From: Oscillospiraceae bacterium | Lineage (GTDB): Bacteria; Bacillota; Clostridia; Oscillospirales; Acutalibacteraceae | Direction: 5' to 3' | Length of the DNA stretch: 64,000 bases | Assembly: GCA_015065645.1 (NCBI GenBank) | Contig: SVPW01000003.1 | Coordinates: 28,362-92,361 of the forward strand | In this document: piece by piece, positions 7,552 through 15,499 of the stretch | How the letters are laid out: each line of letters opens with the position of its first letter | How positions within the stretch are numbered: position 1 is the stretch's first letter | Made by a program: the position numbers and the translations under genes | The notes under the pieces: model-generated | Databases searched by the model: none | The model's input: the letters and a program-made list of their open reading frames with translations, nothing else | Told to the model about the DNA's origin: nothing

Positions 7552-8099
7552 AAGAGTTATCGCTTAATATTCTTGATGTTACCGAAAACTCGGTTAAAGC
7601 GGGGGCAACCCTGACACAAATCATCATCACCGAAAAGAGCCGTAAAATGACGATAGTTATAAAGGATAACGGCTGCGGAATGAACGCAGAAATATTAAAG
7701 GGTGTTACAGACCCGTTTTACACTACACGCACCACCCGAAAGGTTGGAATGGGCTTGCCTCTTTTAAAAATGGCGGCTGAAATGAGTGGCGGTAAAATGA
7801 CTGTGGCATCAATAAGCGTTGATGACGATAAACAAAACCACGGAACAACCGTTACGGCTGAATTTGATATGGATAATATTGATTTTACGCCACTTGGTGA
7901 TATTATCGCCACTATAACAACACTTATACAAGGTCATCCAGATACTGATTTTGAGTTTTGTCATGAAACCGAAAAAGGTATTGTGAAGTTGGAAACTCTT
8001 ATGCTGCGGGAGCTTCTTGAGGATGTTCCGTTAAGCAGCTATGAGGTTATAAAGTGGATCGAAGAATATTTGCGTGAGCAGTATGAAAGCTTAGGCTGA
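7548..8099 (+). CDS. GHKL ATPase, kinase-like protein lacking a phosphoacceptor domain
   Basis: A 183-residue HATPase_c protein. The N box is ILDVTENSVKAGAT (residues ~8-20), the G1 box KDNGCGM, the F-box-like DPFYTTR follows, and the G2 box is KVGMGLPLLKMAAEMSGG. These are the ATP-binding motifs of sensor histidine kinases, but no DHp domain, His phosphoacceptor, PAS domain or membrane segment is present. The C-terminal third is acidic and unassigned. It is the second ATPase of the block and ends it; a 47-bp gap with a fresh RBS precedes the structural hydrogenase genes. No response regulator is encoded nearby. Confidence 0.83.
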   Translation: MKELSLNILDVTENSVKAGATLTQIIITEKSRKMTIVIKDNGCGMNAEILKGVTDPFYTTRTTRKVGMGLPLLKMAAEMSGGKMTVASISVDDDKQNHGTTVTAEFDMDNIDFTPLGDIIATITTLIQGHPDTDFEFCHETEKGIVKLETLMLRELLEDVPLSSYEVIKWIEEYLREQYESLG

Positions 8100-8146
8100 G
8101 CTTCGGTTTCACTCATATTTAGTAAACTCAGGAAAGGAAGATATAT

Positions 8147-8518
8147 ATGAAATCATTAGCTGAACTCCAGGCAATCAAAGACAAAATGAAAAGCAAGGTT
8201 GTTTTGCGTGAGGGTGCAGAAGCTATCCGTGTAGTTGTAGGTATGGCAACTTGCGGTATTTCTGCAGGTGCTCGTCCTGTACTCGCTGCTTTTGTAGAGG
8301 GCGTTAACGAAGCAGGTCTTGCTGAAAAGGTAACCGTTTCTCAAACCGGTTGCGTTGGTATGTGCCAGTATGAACCTATTGTTGAGGTTTATGAGGCAGG
8401 CAAGGAAAAGGTAACTTATGTTGAAATGACTGCCGATAAGGCAAAGAAGGTCATTGAAGAGCATCTCAAGGGCGGAAAGGTAGTTACAGAGTACACTATC
8501 GCCGCTTCTAAGGCATAA
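8147..8518 (+). CDS. Thioredoxin-like [2Fe-2S] ferredoxin, hydrogenase operon
   Basis: A 123-residue protein with a helical N-terminus and a thioredoxin-like [2Fe-2S] domain. Ligand candidates are the Cys in GMATCGISAGA (about residue 41) and the two in QTGCVGMCQYEP; the usual fourth Cys of the first pair is not obvious. It resembles the N-terminal domain of HydB and the small proteins often placed just before hydB (HndB-like). It probably supports electron transfer in, or assembly of, the hydrogenase complex. AGGAAAGGAAG precedes the ATG, implying strong translation. The gap to hydB is 20 bases. Confidence 0.83.
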   Translation: MKSLAELQAIKDKMKSKVVLREGAEAIRVVVGMATCGISAGARPVLAAFVEGVNEAGLAEKVTVSQTGCVGMCQYEPIVEVYEAGKEKVTYVEMTADKAKKVIEEHLKGGKVVTEYTIAASKA

Positions 8519-8538
8519 ATTTTGGAGGTATATGATTT

Positions 8539-10353
8539 ATGATTCGTGCACATGTACTTATCTGCGGCGGAACAGGATGTACCTCATCAGGCAGCCTTTC
8601 TATTCAGAAGGCTTTTACTGATAACATTGAAAAGAACGGCCTTACCGATGAAGTAAAGCTTGTTCAGACCGGTTGTTTCGGTCTTTGCGAACTCGGTCCT
8701 GTTGTTATCGTTCATCCTGATGGCACATTCTATAGCCGTGTAACACCTGAAGATGTTGAAGAAATCGTAACTGAGCATCTTCTCAAGGGCCGTGTTGTTG
8801 AGCGTTTGGTTTATGCTGACACCGGTGATGAAAAGGTTGAGGGTAATGTTTCCCTTAACGACACAGTATTCTATAAGACACAGAACCGTGTAGTTCTTCG
8901 TAACTGCGGTGTTATCAACCCCGAAGATATTGAAGAATACATTGCTATGGACGGTTATGCAGCTCTTGGTAAGGTTCTTACTGAAATGACTCCTGAGGAT
9001 GTTATTAAGTGCGTATCCGATTCCGGACTTCGTGGCCGTGGCGGCGGCGGATTCCCCACCGGCTTTAAGTGGTCTCTTTGCGCTCCCAATAAGGCAGACC
9101 AGAAGTATGTTGTTTGTAATGCCGACGAAGGTGACCCCGGTGCATTTATGGACCGTTCACTTCTTGAGGGTGACCCCCACTGTCTCGTTGAGGCTATGGC
9201 CATTGCAGGTTATGCTATCGGTGCTACTAAGGGTTATGTTTATGTTCGTGCTGAGTATCCTATCGCTGTTCAGCGTTTGCAGAAGGCTATCGATCAGGCT
9301 CGTGAATACGGTCTTTTAGGTAAGGATATATTTGGTTCCGGCTTTGATTTTGATCTTGATATCCGTCTCGGTGCAGGCGCATTCGTTTGCGGTGAGGAAA
9401 CTGCTCTTATGACCTCTATTGAGGGTAACCGTGGTGAACCCCGTCCTCGTCCGCCTTATCCGGCAGTTAAGGGTCTTTATAATAAGCCTACTGTTGAAAA
9501 CAATGTTGAAACCTTTGCAAACATTCCTCAGATCATCCTTCGTGGTGCTGAATGGTTTGCTTCTATGGGTACTGAAAAGTCCAAGGGTACAAAGGTATTT
9601 GCGCTCGGCGGTAAGATTAAGCATACCGGTCTTGTTGAAATCCCAATGGGTACAACCCTTCGTCAGATCATTGATGATATCGGTGGCGGTATCCCGAACG
9701 GTAAGAAGTTTAAGGCTGCTCAAACAGGTGGTCCTTCCGGCGGATGTATTCCTGCATCTCTTATTGATACCCCCGTTGATTATGATAACCTCACAGCTAT
9801 TGGCTGTATGATGGGCTCAGGCGGACTTATCGTTATGGACGAAGACAACTGTATGGTTGATATGGCTAAGTTCTTCCTTGAGTTCACCGTTGATGAGTCC
9901 TGCGGTAAGTGTACTCCCTGCCGTGTTGGTACTCGCCGTTTGCTTGAAATGCTTGAGAAGATCACTCAGGGTAAGGGAACACTTGAGGATATTGACCGTC
10001 TTGAAGAGCTTTGCTACTACATTAAGCAGAACTCACTTTGCGGTCTTGGACAGACTGCTCCAAACCCCGTTCTCGCAACCCTTAACTTCTTCCGTGATGA
10101 GTATATCGCTCACGTTGTTGATAAGAAGTGTCCCGCAGGTGTTTGTAAGGATCTGCTTACCTTCACTATTGATAAGGACAAGTGTATCGGCTGTGGCGTT
10201 TGTGCAAGAAACTGCCCTGTTAGTGCAATTACAAAGACCGACTATGTTGCTCCCGGCCACAAATTGGCATCCTATGAAATTGATGCTGATAAGTGCGTTA
10301 AGTGCGGCGTATGTATGGGTAATTGTAAGTTTAAGGCAATCAGCAAGATTTAA
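8539..10353 (+). CDS. hydB: Electron-bifurcating hydrogenase subunit HydB (NuoF-like, NADH/FMN)
   Basis: The 604-residue flavin subunit exchanges electrons with NAD(H) and is the bifurcation site in HydABC complexes. It opens with a thioredoxin-like [2Fe-2S] domain (C9, C14, C46, C50). The NuoF core follows, with the NADH/FMN motifs LRGRGGGGFPTG and NADEGDPGAFMDR. Its [4Fe-4S] motif is SCGKCTPCRVGTRR, with a further Cys in SLCGLGQ. The C-terminus adds two ferredoxin [4Fe-4S] motifs (CIGCGVCARNCP, CVKCGVCMGNCK). This domain order is the full HydB/HndC layout. Lysine is mostly AAG here, unlike the more mixed usage in the signalling block, consistent with high expression. Confidence 0.96.
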   Translation: MIRAHVLICGGTGCTSSGSLSIQKAFTDNIEKNGLTDEVKLVQTGCFGLCELGPVVIVHPDGTFYSRVTPEDVEEIVTEHLLKGRVVERLVYADTGDEKVEGNVSLNDTVFYKTQNRVVLRNCGVINPEDIEEYIAMDGYAALGKVLTEMTPEDVIKCVSDSGLRGRGGGGFPTGFKWSLCAPNKADQKYVVCNADEGDPGAFMDRSLLEGDPHCLVEAMAIAGYAIGATKGYVYVRAEYPIAVQRLQKAIDQAREYGLLGKDIFGSGFDFDLDIRLGAGAFVCGEETALMTSIEGNRGEPRPRPPYPAVKGLYNKPTVENNVETFANIPQIILRGAEWFASMGTEKSKGTKVFALGGKIKHTGLVEIPMGTTLRQIIDDIGGGIPNGKKFKAAQTGGPSGGCIPASLIDTPVDYDNLTAIGCMMGSGGLIVMDEDNCMVDMAKFFLEFTVDESCGKCTPCRVGTRRLLEMLEKITQGKGTLEDIDRLEELCYYIKQNSLCGLGQTAPNPVLATLNFFRDEYIAHVVDKKCPAGVCKDLLTFTIDKDKCIGCGVCARNCPVSAITKTDYVAPGHKLASYEIDADKCVKCGVCMGNCKFKAISKI

Positions 10354-10371
10354 GGAAGGAGCCGTATATCA

Positions 10372-12126
10372 ATGGATATGATAAATGTAAAAATTAACGG
10401 AATTGCTGTAAGCGTTCCCAAGGGCTCCACTATTTTAGAGGCTGCCCGTGCAGCAGGTGTTGAAATTCCAACACTCTGCTTTATGAAGGAAAAGAACGAA
10501 ATCGGCGCTTGCCGTATCTGCGTTGTTGAGGCTAATGAAGGCAGAGGTTTCCGTATTGTTACCGCCTGCGTTTACCCCGTAACTGAGGGTATGGAGGTTA
10601 GAACCAACTCCGAAAAGATTCAAAAGGCAAGAAAGACCACTTTGGAGCTTATTCTTTCAACACATGATAAAAAGTGCCTTTCCTGCGCTCGTTCTACCAA
10701 CTGTGAGCTTCAAAAGCTTTGCCGTGATTACGGTGTTGATGAAGGCGCATTTGAAGGCTTTAAGCCCACTTATGAGATTGATTATTCCGCACCCCACCTT
10801 GTAAGGGATAACAATAAGTGTATCCTTTGCCGTCGTTGCGTAGCTGCTTGTCAGGAGCAGTATGTAGGCGTTATCGGTGCAAATGACCGTGGTATTGATA
10901 CCCAGATTGGTCAGGCATTCAATCTTCCTCTTGATGATGTACCGTGTATTTCTTGCGGTCAGTGTACCGTTGTCTGCCCGACAGGTGCTCTCACCGAAAA
11001 GGATGATACCGATAAGATTTGGGCTGCTCTTGCAGATCCTGAAAAGACCGTTATCGTTCAGACTGCTCCCTCCATCCGTGCAACTCTTGGTGAGTGCTTC
11101 GGTATGGAAATCGGTACTAATGTTGAGGGCAAGATGGTAGCAGCACTTCGCCGTCTTGGCTTTGATAAGGTATTTGATACCGACTTTGCGGCTGACCTTA
11201 CTATCGTTGAAGAGGCTAATGAGCTTGTTGAGCGTATTAAGAACGGCGGAACATTGCCGATGATCACCTCTTGCTCACCCGGTTGGGTTAAGTTCTGTGA
11301 GATGTATTATCCCGATATGATCGCTCACCTTTCTTCCTGTAAGTCTCCTCAGCAGATGGCAGGCGCAGTTATTAAGACCTATTGGGCTGAAAAGAACGGT
11401 GTAGATCCTAAGAATATCGTTTCTGTAAGCGTTATGCCTTGTACTGCTAAGAAGTTTGAAATTGGCCGTGATGATCAGTCTGCTGCAGGCGTACCGGATG
11501 TTGATATTGCTATCACCACCCGTGAGCTTGGCCGCATGATTGACCGTGCAGGTCTTAACTTCACAGCTCTTCCTGATGAAGAGTTTGATAATCCGCTTGG
11601 TGAGGATACCGGTGCAGCTGTTATCTTCGGTGCTACCGGCGGTGTTATGGAGGCAGCTCTTAGAACTGCTAACGATTGGCTTACCGGCAAGGATAATACC
11701 GATGTTGACTTTACTGCTGTTCGTGGTACACAGGGTCTTAAAGAGGCTACTGTTAATATCGCAGGCAGTGATATTAAGGTTGCTGTTGCTTCAGGTGCAG
11801 CTGCTGCTAAGTGTGTAATGGATCAGCTTAAAGCCGGCAATCCTAAGGGATGGACATTTATTGAAATTATGGGATGTCCCGGTGGTTGCGTAAACGGCGG
11901 TGGTCAGCCTATCCAAACTCAGACTGTTCGTGATACTGTTGATCTTAAAGCTGTTCGTGCAAAGGCGCTTTATGATCAGGATGCTGCAATGGCTATCCGT
12001 AAGTCACACGAATCCCCTGTTGTAAAGACTCTTTACAGTGAGTGGTATGATGGTTTTGGTGGTCATAAGGCTCACCACGACTTGCATACAAGCTATGTTG
12101 CTCGTAAGAAGTTTCCTAAGCTGTAA
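10372..12126 (+). CDS. hydA: Electron-bifurcating [FeFe]-hydrogenase catalytic subunit HydA
   Basis: The 584-residue catalytic subunit reduces protons to H2. Order of cofactor sites: plant-type [2Fe-2S] (C36, C47, C50, C66), a His-Cys3 [4Fe-4S] (H98, C102, C105, C111), and two [4Fe-4S] (C150, C153, C156, C160; C192, C195, C198, C202). The H-cluster domain follows, with L1 TSCSPGW (299-305), L2 MPCTAKKFE (355-363) and L3 EIMGCPGGCVNGGG (C502, C506). The final ~60 residues are the small-subunit tail. L1 has Ser where the TSCCPGW form has a second Cys, a variant I associate with multimeric NAD-linked enzymes. GGAAGGAG precedes the ATG. Last gene of the operon. Confidence 0.96.
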   Translation: MDMINVKINGIAVSVPKGSTILEAARAAGVEIPTLCFMKEKNEIGACRICVVEANEGRGFRIVTACVYPVTEGMEVRTNSEKIQKARKTTLELILSTHDKKCLSCARSTNCELQKLCRDYGVDEGAFEGFKPTYEIDYSAPHLVRDNNKCILCRRCVAACQEQYVGVIGANDRGIDTQIGQAFNLPLDDVPCISCGQCTVVCPTGALTEKDDTDKIWAALADPEKTVIVQTAPSIRATLGECFGMEIGTNVEGKMVAALRRLGFDKVFDTDFAADLTIVEEANELVERIKNGGTLPMITSCSPGWVKFCEMYYPDMIAHLSSCKSPQQMAGAVIKTYWAEKNGVDPKNIVSVSVMPCTAKKFEIGRDDQSAAGVPDVDIAITTRELGRMIDRAGLNFTALPDEEFDNPLGEDTGAAVIFGATGGVMEAALRTANDWLTGKDNTDVDFTAVRGTQGLKEATVNIAGSDIKVAVASGAAAAKCVMDQLKAGNPKGWTFIEIMGCPGGCVNGGGQPIQTQTVRDTVDLKAVRAKALYDQDAAMAIRKSHESPVVKTLYSEWYDGFGGHKAHHDLHTSYVARKKFPKL

Positions 12127-12135
12127 TTAAAATTT

Positions 12136-12167
12136 ACGGGCTGTCCTTTTGGGCAGCCCGTGTTTTT
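12136..12167 (+). terminator. Terminator of the hydrogenase operon
   Basis: ACGGGCTGTCC and GGGCAGCCCGT pair around a short T loop, followed by GTTTTTA. It separates the hydrogenase operon from the next gene, which begins only 15 bases on. Confidence 0.88.
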
Positions 12168-12181
12168 AAGGTGTGGTAATA

Positions 12182-12565
12182 TTGAAAAAGGTATTATATT
12201 TTTTGATAATCGTTAATATAATTTCCGGTATCGTATCAGGCTTTATGCTTATGAGTCAGTCACTGATTTTATCTGTTATTTCCTTTGTTGCAGCGGGAAT
12301 AGGTACTGTTCCGCTTATTATGATTTTGAGAAACACAGAGGATGTGGAGTCTTTGCGTGCAGAGGTGGCTTATTTAAGAAGTGAACTGCATAAAATGCAA
12401 CATACAGATGAAACTGATAATGGATGCGGTTATAGTCTTGAGCGTTCGGTGGATAAGTGGCAATGCATTAAATGCAAAGCAGTAAATCCTGAGGGAACAA
12501 ATACTTGTTCAAATTGTGGGGAGTTTTATTCATCTAAGGTCAACCCGCCAAACAGATACCGTTAA
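12182..12565 (+). CDS. Small membrane protein with C-terminal zinc ribbon
   Basis: A 127-residue protein: two hydrophobic segments (about residues 2-22 and 28-50), a short coiled-coil-prone stretch (SLRAEVAYLRSELHKMQ), then a zinc ribbon with WQCIKCKAVN and NTCSNCGEF. I prefer TTG at 12182, eight bases after AAGGTG; a GTG nine bases upstream overlaps that RBS. It lies right behind the hydrogenase terminator and 34 bp before the pyrophosphatase start, so it may be cotranscribed with ppa. No function is assigned. The pattern of two TMs plus a cytoplasmic zinc ribbon recurs in this window (44686-45096). Confidence 0.7.
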   Translation: MKKVLYFLIIVNIISGIVSGFMLMSQSLILSVISFVAAGIGTVPLIMILRNTEDVESLRAEVAYLRSELHKMQHTDETDNGCGYSLERSVDKWQCIKCKAVNPEGTNTCSNCGEFYSSKVNPPNRYR

Positions 12566-12599
12566 ACAGAAGATATTATCACCGAAAGGATTTGAATTT

Positions 12600-13136
12600 A
12601 TGAATATTTGGCATGATATGCCTGAAAAATATATAGCTCCGGATGATTTTACTGCCGTTATTGAAATACCCAAGGGTAGTAAATCAAAGTATGAGCTTGA
12701 TAAGGAAACAGGATTACTTCGTCTCGATCGTATGCTGTATACAGCAACACATTATCCTGCAAACTATGGATTTATTCCCCGTACCTATGCTGATGACGGT
12801 GACCCTTTGGATGTTTTGGTGCTTTGCCAAGCATCAATTTCACCTATGACATTGGTGCAGTGTTATCCGATAGGTGTTGTTCAGATGACCGATGATGACA
12901 GTGCGGATGAAAAGATAATTGCTGTGCCTTTCCGTGACCCGTCACTATCTTGCTATAACGATATTTCACAGCTTCCTGCTCATACTATGCAGGAAATACG
13001 CCATTTCTTTACGGTTTATAAAAGCCTTGAGGGTAAGCACACAGCCGTAAATGAAATTCTGGGAAGTATCAAGGCATATAAAGTTATCGAAGAATGTATA
13101 GCAAACTATAAGAAATGCTTTGGTGACAAAAAATAA
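12600..13136 (+). CDS. ppa: Inorganic pyrophosphatase, family I
   Basis: A 178-residue soluble pyrophosphatase that hydrolyses PPi to drive biosynthesis. The signature DDGDPLDVLVL (about residues 60-70) supplies metal-binding Asp residues. The substrate-binding segments IPKGSKSKYELDKETG, YPANYGFIPRTY and FFTVYKSLEGK are in place. Length is typical of the bacterial hexameric family I enzyme. AAAGGA precedes the ATG at 12600; longer frames starting inside the previous gene have no support. A terminator follows within 10 bases. Confidence 0.95.
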   Translation: MNIWHDMPEKYIAPDDFTAVIEIPKGSKSKYELDKETGLLRLDRMLYTATHYPANYGFIPRTYADDGDPLDVLVLCQASISPMTLVQCYPIGVVQMTDDDSADEKIIAVPFRDPSLSCYNDISQLPAHTMQEIRHFFTVYKSLEGKHTAVNEILGSIKAYKVIEECIANYKKCFGDKK

Positions 13137-13145
13137 GTAATAAAA

Positions 13146-13179
13146 AAGAATTGAAGGGTAAAAACTTCAATTCTTTTTC
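13146..13179 (+). terminator. Terminator after ppa
   Basis: AAGAATTGAAG and CTTCAATTCTT form an 11-bp stem followed by TTT. Confidence 0.82.
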
Positions 13180-13181
13180 AC

Positions 13182-13209
13182 TTGAATTAGGTTATATCTG
13201 TGATATAAT
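13182..13209 (+). promoter_or_regulatory. Promoter of the phosphoesterase gene
   Basis: TTGAAT, a 16-bp spacer and TATAAT lie 21 bases before the ATG. Confidence 0.65.
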
Positions 13210-13230
13210 AAAGCACAGGAGGCGTGGTAA

Positions 13231-14013
13231 ATGAAAATAGTGGTTTTTGCCGATGTGCATTATTTCGGCGGAGATATAAGTAAGGCTAAATTCAATACTC
13301 AAAAAAAGCTTGTTCAGTATGCCGCGCCGCTTATAGAGAGGTTAGTTGATACCGTAAATTCGGAGGATATAGATGTTTGCGTAAACCTTGGCGATTTGAT
13401 TCAGGATGTTCAGGATAAGCAAAAGGATGTTGAATGTTTAAAGCTTATGTTTGAAAAAATCGAGAGGATGAACTGCCCTTGCTACTCGGTTTTCGGTAAT
13501 CACGATTTAAAGGCAATGGATTCTATAGCTGAATTTGAGGAGGCTATGGGATGCAAAACAACCTTTTCTGTGAATTGCGGCGGCTATCACCTTGTATTTT
13601 TAACCACTGAATTGCGTCCTGAATTGGGTCTTGACCGTGGTGGATGCTATAAAGCTCAGTATTTATCGGCCAAAACCATTGAATGGCTTAAAAATGACCT
13701 TGCCGCAAATGAACTGCCGTGCATTATATTTACTCATTACGGTGTTGCCGAAGATGAAAGCATACAGGATGAATGTATGTTTATGAAAAACAGGGCAGAT
13801 GTTAAGGAAATTATAAAGCGTGATAAAAATATTTTAGCGGTTTTTTCCGGTCATTTGCATATAACCAAAGAGTTAGAGGAAGATGGCATAAAATATTATC
13901 TTTTAGGCTCTATGACCGCTTGTGGGGAAACTCCCGGTGTTCCGACAGGGGTTTATTTTGAGCTTGATTTGTGTGATGATAAGCTGACCGTTACTGAAAA
14001 ACATATAGAATGA
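13231..14013 (+). CDS. Calcineurin-like metallophosphoesterase
   Basis: A 260-residue cytoplasmic metallophosphoesterase. Metal motifs in order: FADVHYFGG (D-x-H), VNLGDLIQD (GD), VFGNHDLK (GNHD), FTHYGVAED, and FSGHLHITKE (GHxH). No signal peptide is present, so it acts inside the cell. It resembles the phosphodiesterase/phosphatase group that includes 3',5'-cyclic nucleotide phosphodiesterase homologs, but the substrate cannot be read from the sequence. A strong RBS (AGGAGG) precedes the ATG and the gene is monocistronic between its own promoter and terminator. Confidence 0.85.
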   Translation: MKIVVFADVHYFGGDISKAKFNTQKKLVQYAAPLIERLVDTVNSEDIDVCVNLGDLIQDVQDKQKDVECLKLMFEKIERMNCPCYSVFGNHDLKAMDSIAEFEEAMGCKTTFSVNCGGYHLVFLTTELRPELGLDRGGCYKAQYLSAKTIEWLKNDLAANELPCIIFTHYGVAEDESIQDECMFMKNRADVKEIIKRDKNILAVFSGHLHITKELEEDGIKYYLLGSMTACGETPGVPTGVYFELDLCDDKLTVTEKHIE

Positions 14014-14017
14014 TAAA

Positions 14018-14054
14018 AAAGGCTGTATCGGCAAATTTGCCGATACAGCCTTTA
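14018..14054. terminator. Bidirectional terminator
   Basis: A near-perfect palindrome, AAAGGCTGTATCGGCAAA over TTTGCCGATACAGCCTTT, lies between the convergent phosphoesterase and mscL genes, with A and T runs on the two sides. Confidence 0.88.
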
Positions 14055-14070
14055 AACTATTTTTGTTTAA

Positions 14071-14484
14071 TTATTTCTCTTCAGAGGGCTGCTCTGATGT
14101 ACAGTGTGGGCAGCGGGAAGCCTCTATGTTGATTTCGGTCTTGCAGAAGGGGCAAACCTTTGTTGTGGGTGCTTTGGGGGCTTCGGGCTTTTTGCCGATT
14201 TTGCCAAGGCTGTTGAAAAGCTTTACTATTAAGAAGAGGATAAATGCCATAATAATAAAGTTGATAACAGCGGTGATAAAGGCAGATGCAAAGCCGCCAA
14301 TTTCGTTGAGGGTGTACCAGTTTGGATGTGCACGGGTTATGAACTGCAAAATCGGGTTGATAAAGTTATCGGTAAGTGATGTTACGATGTCTTTGAAAGC
14401 GGCACCGATGATAACGCCGACTGCAAGGTCAAGCACATTGCCTTTCATGGCAAAATCTTTGAATTCTTTGAGAAACTTCTTCAT
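14071..14484 (-). CDS. mscL: Large-conductance mechanosensitive channel MscL with zinc-ribbon tail
   Basis: MscL forms a homopentameric inner-membrane pore that opens under hypo-osmotic shock. The N-terminal amphipathic helix and TM1 (FKDFAMKGNVLDLAVGVIIG), the periplasmic loop (residues ~50-65) and TM2 (FITAVINFIIMAFILFLIV) match the family. The usual C-terminal helical bundle is replaced or extended by a proline-rich linker and a zinc ribbon with C111, C114, C125 and C128. At 137 residues it is close to family length, but the ribbon is not in classical MscL. AAGGAG precedes the ATG. Confidence 0.92.
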   Translation of the reverse strand: MKKFLKEFKDFAMKGNVLDLAVGVIIGAAFKDIVTSLTDNFINPILQFITRAHPNWYTLNEIGGFASAFITAVINFIIMAFILFLIVKLFNSLGKIGKKPEAPKAPTTKVCPFCKTEINIEASRCPHCTSEQPSEEK

Positions 14485-14536
14485 TTTTTAAAACTCCTTA
14501 AAATTTATTTATTTTGACTGCCGTTTAGGGCAAATA

Positions 14537-15487
14537 TCAATGAGATTGCATCGCCTTTATCTGGCGAATATCTTTACCAACGAATTTTCTTGCAGTATAA
14601 CATCCGATAAGCCTTGAAGCAATGCGGTCTGTATATCTTTTGGCAATTTCACTCATTGAAAGATTTGTGTTTATAATTGTGGGTTTTTTTGAAAGTATGC
14701 GGGTATTTATAAGCCCGTAAAGTGTTGTTTGGGTAAATGGTGAGGTAAACTCAGTTCCAAGGTCATCAATAACCAAAAGGTCACAATTAAGCATGGATTC
14801 ATAACTGTCACCGCCGGAACCAAAATGCTCCTTTTCAACCGTTTTCAGCAGATTAAAGGCTGAGCCGTATATAACATCATAACCCTTTTCAAGCACACTT
14901 GAAACGATAGAAAGTGTTAAATGCGTTTTTCCAAGTCCCGTATCACCTATAAATAAAAGATTGGGTGAGCTTTTGGGTGAAAATCCAATTGCATATTCAC
15001 GGCAAAGCTTTAAAATTGCCGTCATTTTTTTGCGGGCATCGTTCTCATCGGTATAAAGGTTTAAATTAAAGTTTTCAAATTTACATTCATCAAGCGGCAT
15101 TTCGCTTGATAATTTTTCGGTGGCTATCTTTTTTGCCAATGCTTTTATACATTCGCAAATTTTGCCATTTCTTGTGCGGCCCGTATCGCCGCAAATAACA
15201 CAGTCATATTTAAGCGGTTCAATTTGAGCCTGCTTTAAAAGCTTGGATTTTTCATTAGAAAGGCAGGTCATTGTTTTTTGCAATAATTCCAAACCTGCCG
15301 TATCACCTGCCATTGCAGTAATTGCAATCTTTGCACCTAAAGAGGCAAGGGTGCTGTCAATCTCGCAAAGACGTGGTGTTTGATCGTATGCCGTTTTGAG
15401 CATAAGGTCATAAACTGCCTTTTTCTTTTCAAGTGCAGCTTTTTTTTCTGCAAAAGCGGCTGTATAAACGTCCTCTCGTTTAACCAT
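14537..15487 (-). CDS. DnaC/DnaI-like helicase loader ATPase
   Basis: A 316-residue AAA+ protein of the DnaC/IstB group, probably loading the replicative helicase at origins or stalled forks. An N-terminal coiled region carries a four-Cys zinc-binding site (C96, C99, C111, C113), as in DnaI-type loaders. The ATPase domain has Walker A GDTGLGKTH at 181-189, Walker B LLVIDDLGTE, and a sensor region TIINTNLSMSE. It is 12 bp downstream of the DnaD-like gene in one minus-strand operon, the usual clostridial primosome pairing, which argues against a transposon IstB. Confidence 0.88.
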   Translation of the reverse strand: MVKREDVYTAAFAEKKAALEKKKAVYDLMLKTAYDQTPRLCEIDSTLASLGAKIAITAMAGDTAGLELLQKTMTCLSNEKSKLLKQAQIEPLKYDCVICGDTGRTRNGKICECIKALAKKIATEKLSSEMPLDECKFENFNLNLYTDENDARKKMTAILKLCREYAIGFSPKSSPNLLFIGDTGLGKTHLTLSIVSSVLEKGYDVIYGSAFNLLKTVEKEHFGSGGDSYESMLNCDLLVIDDLGTEFTSPFTQTTLYGLINTRILSKKPTIINTNLSMSEIAKRYTDRIASRLIGCYTARKFVGKDIRQIKAMQSH

Positions 15488-15499
15488 TTTTTACTCCTA

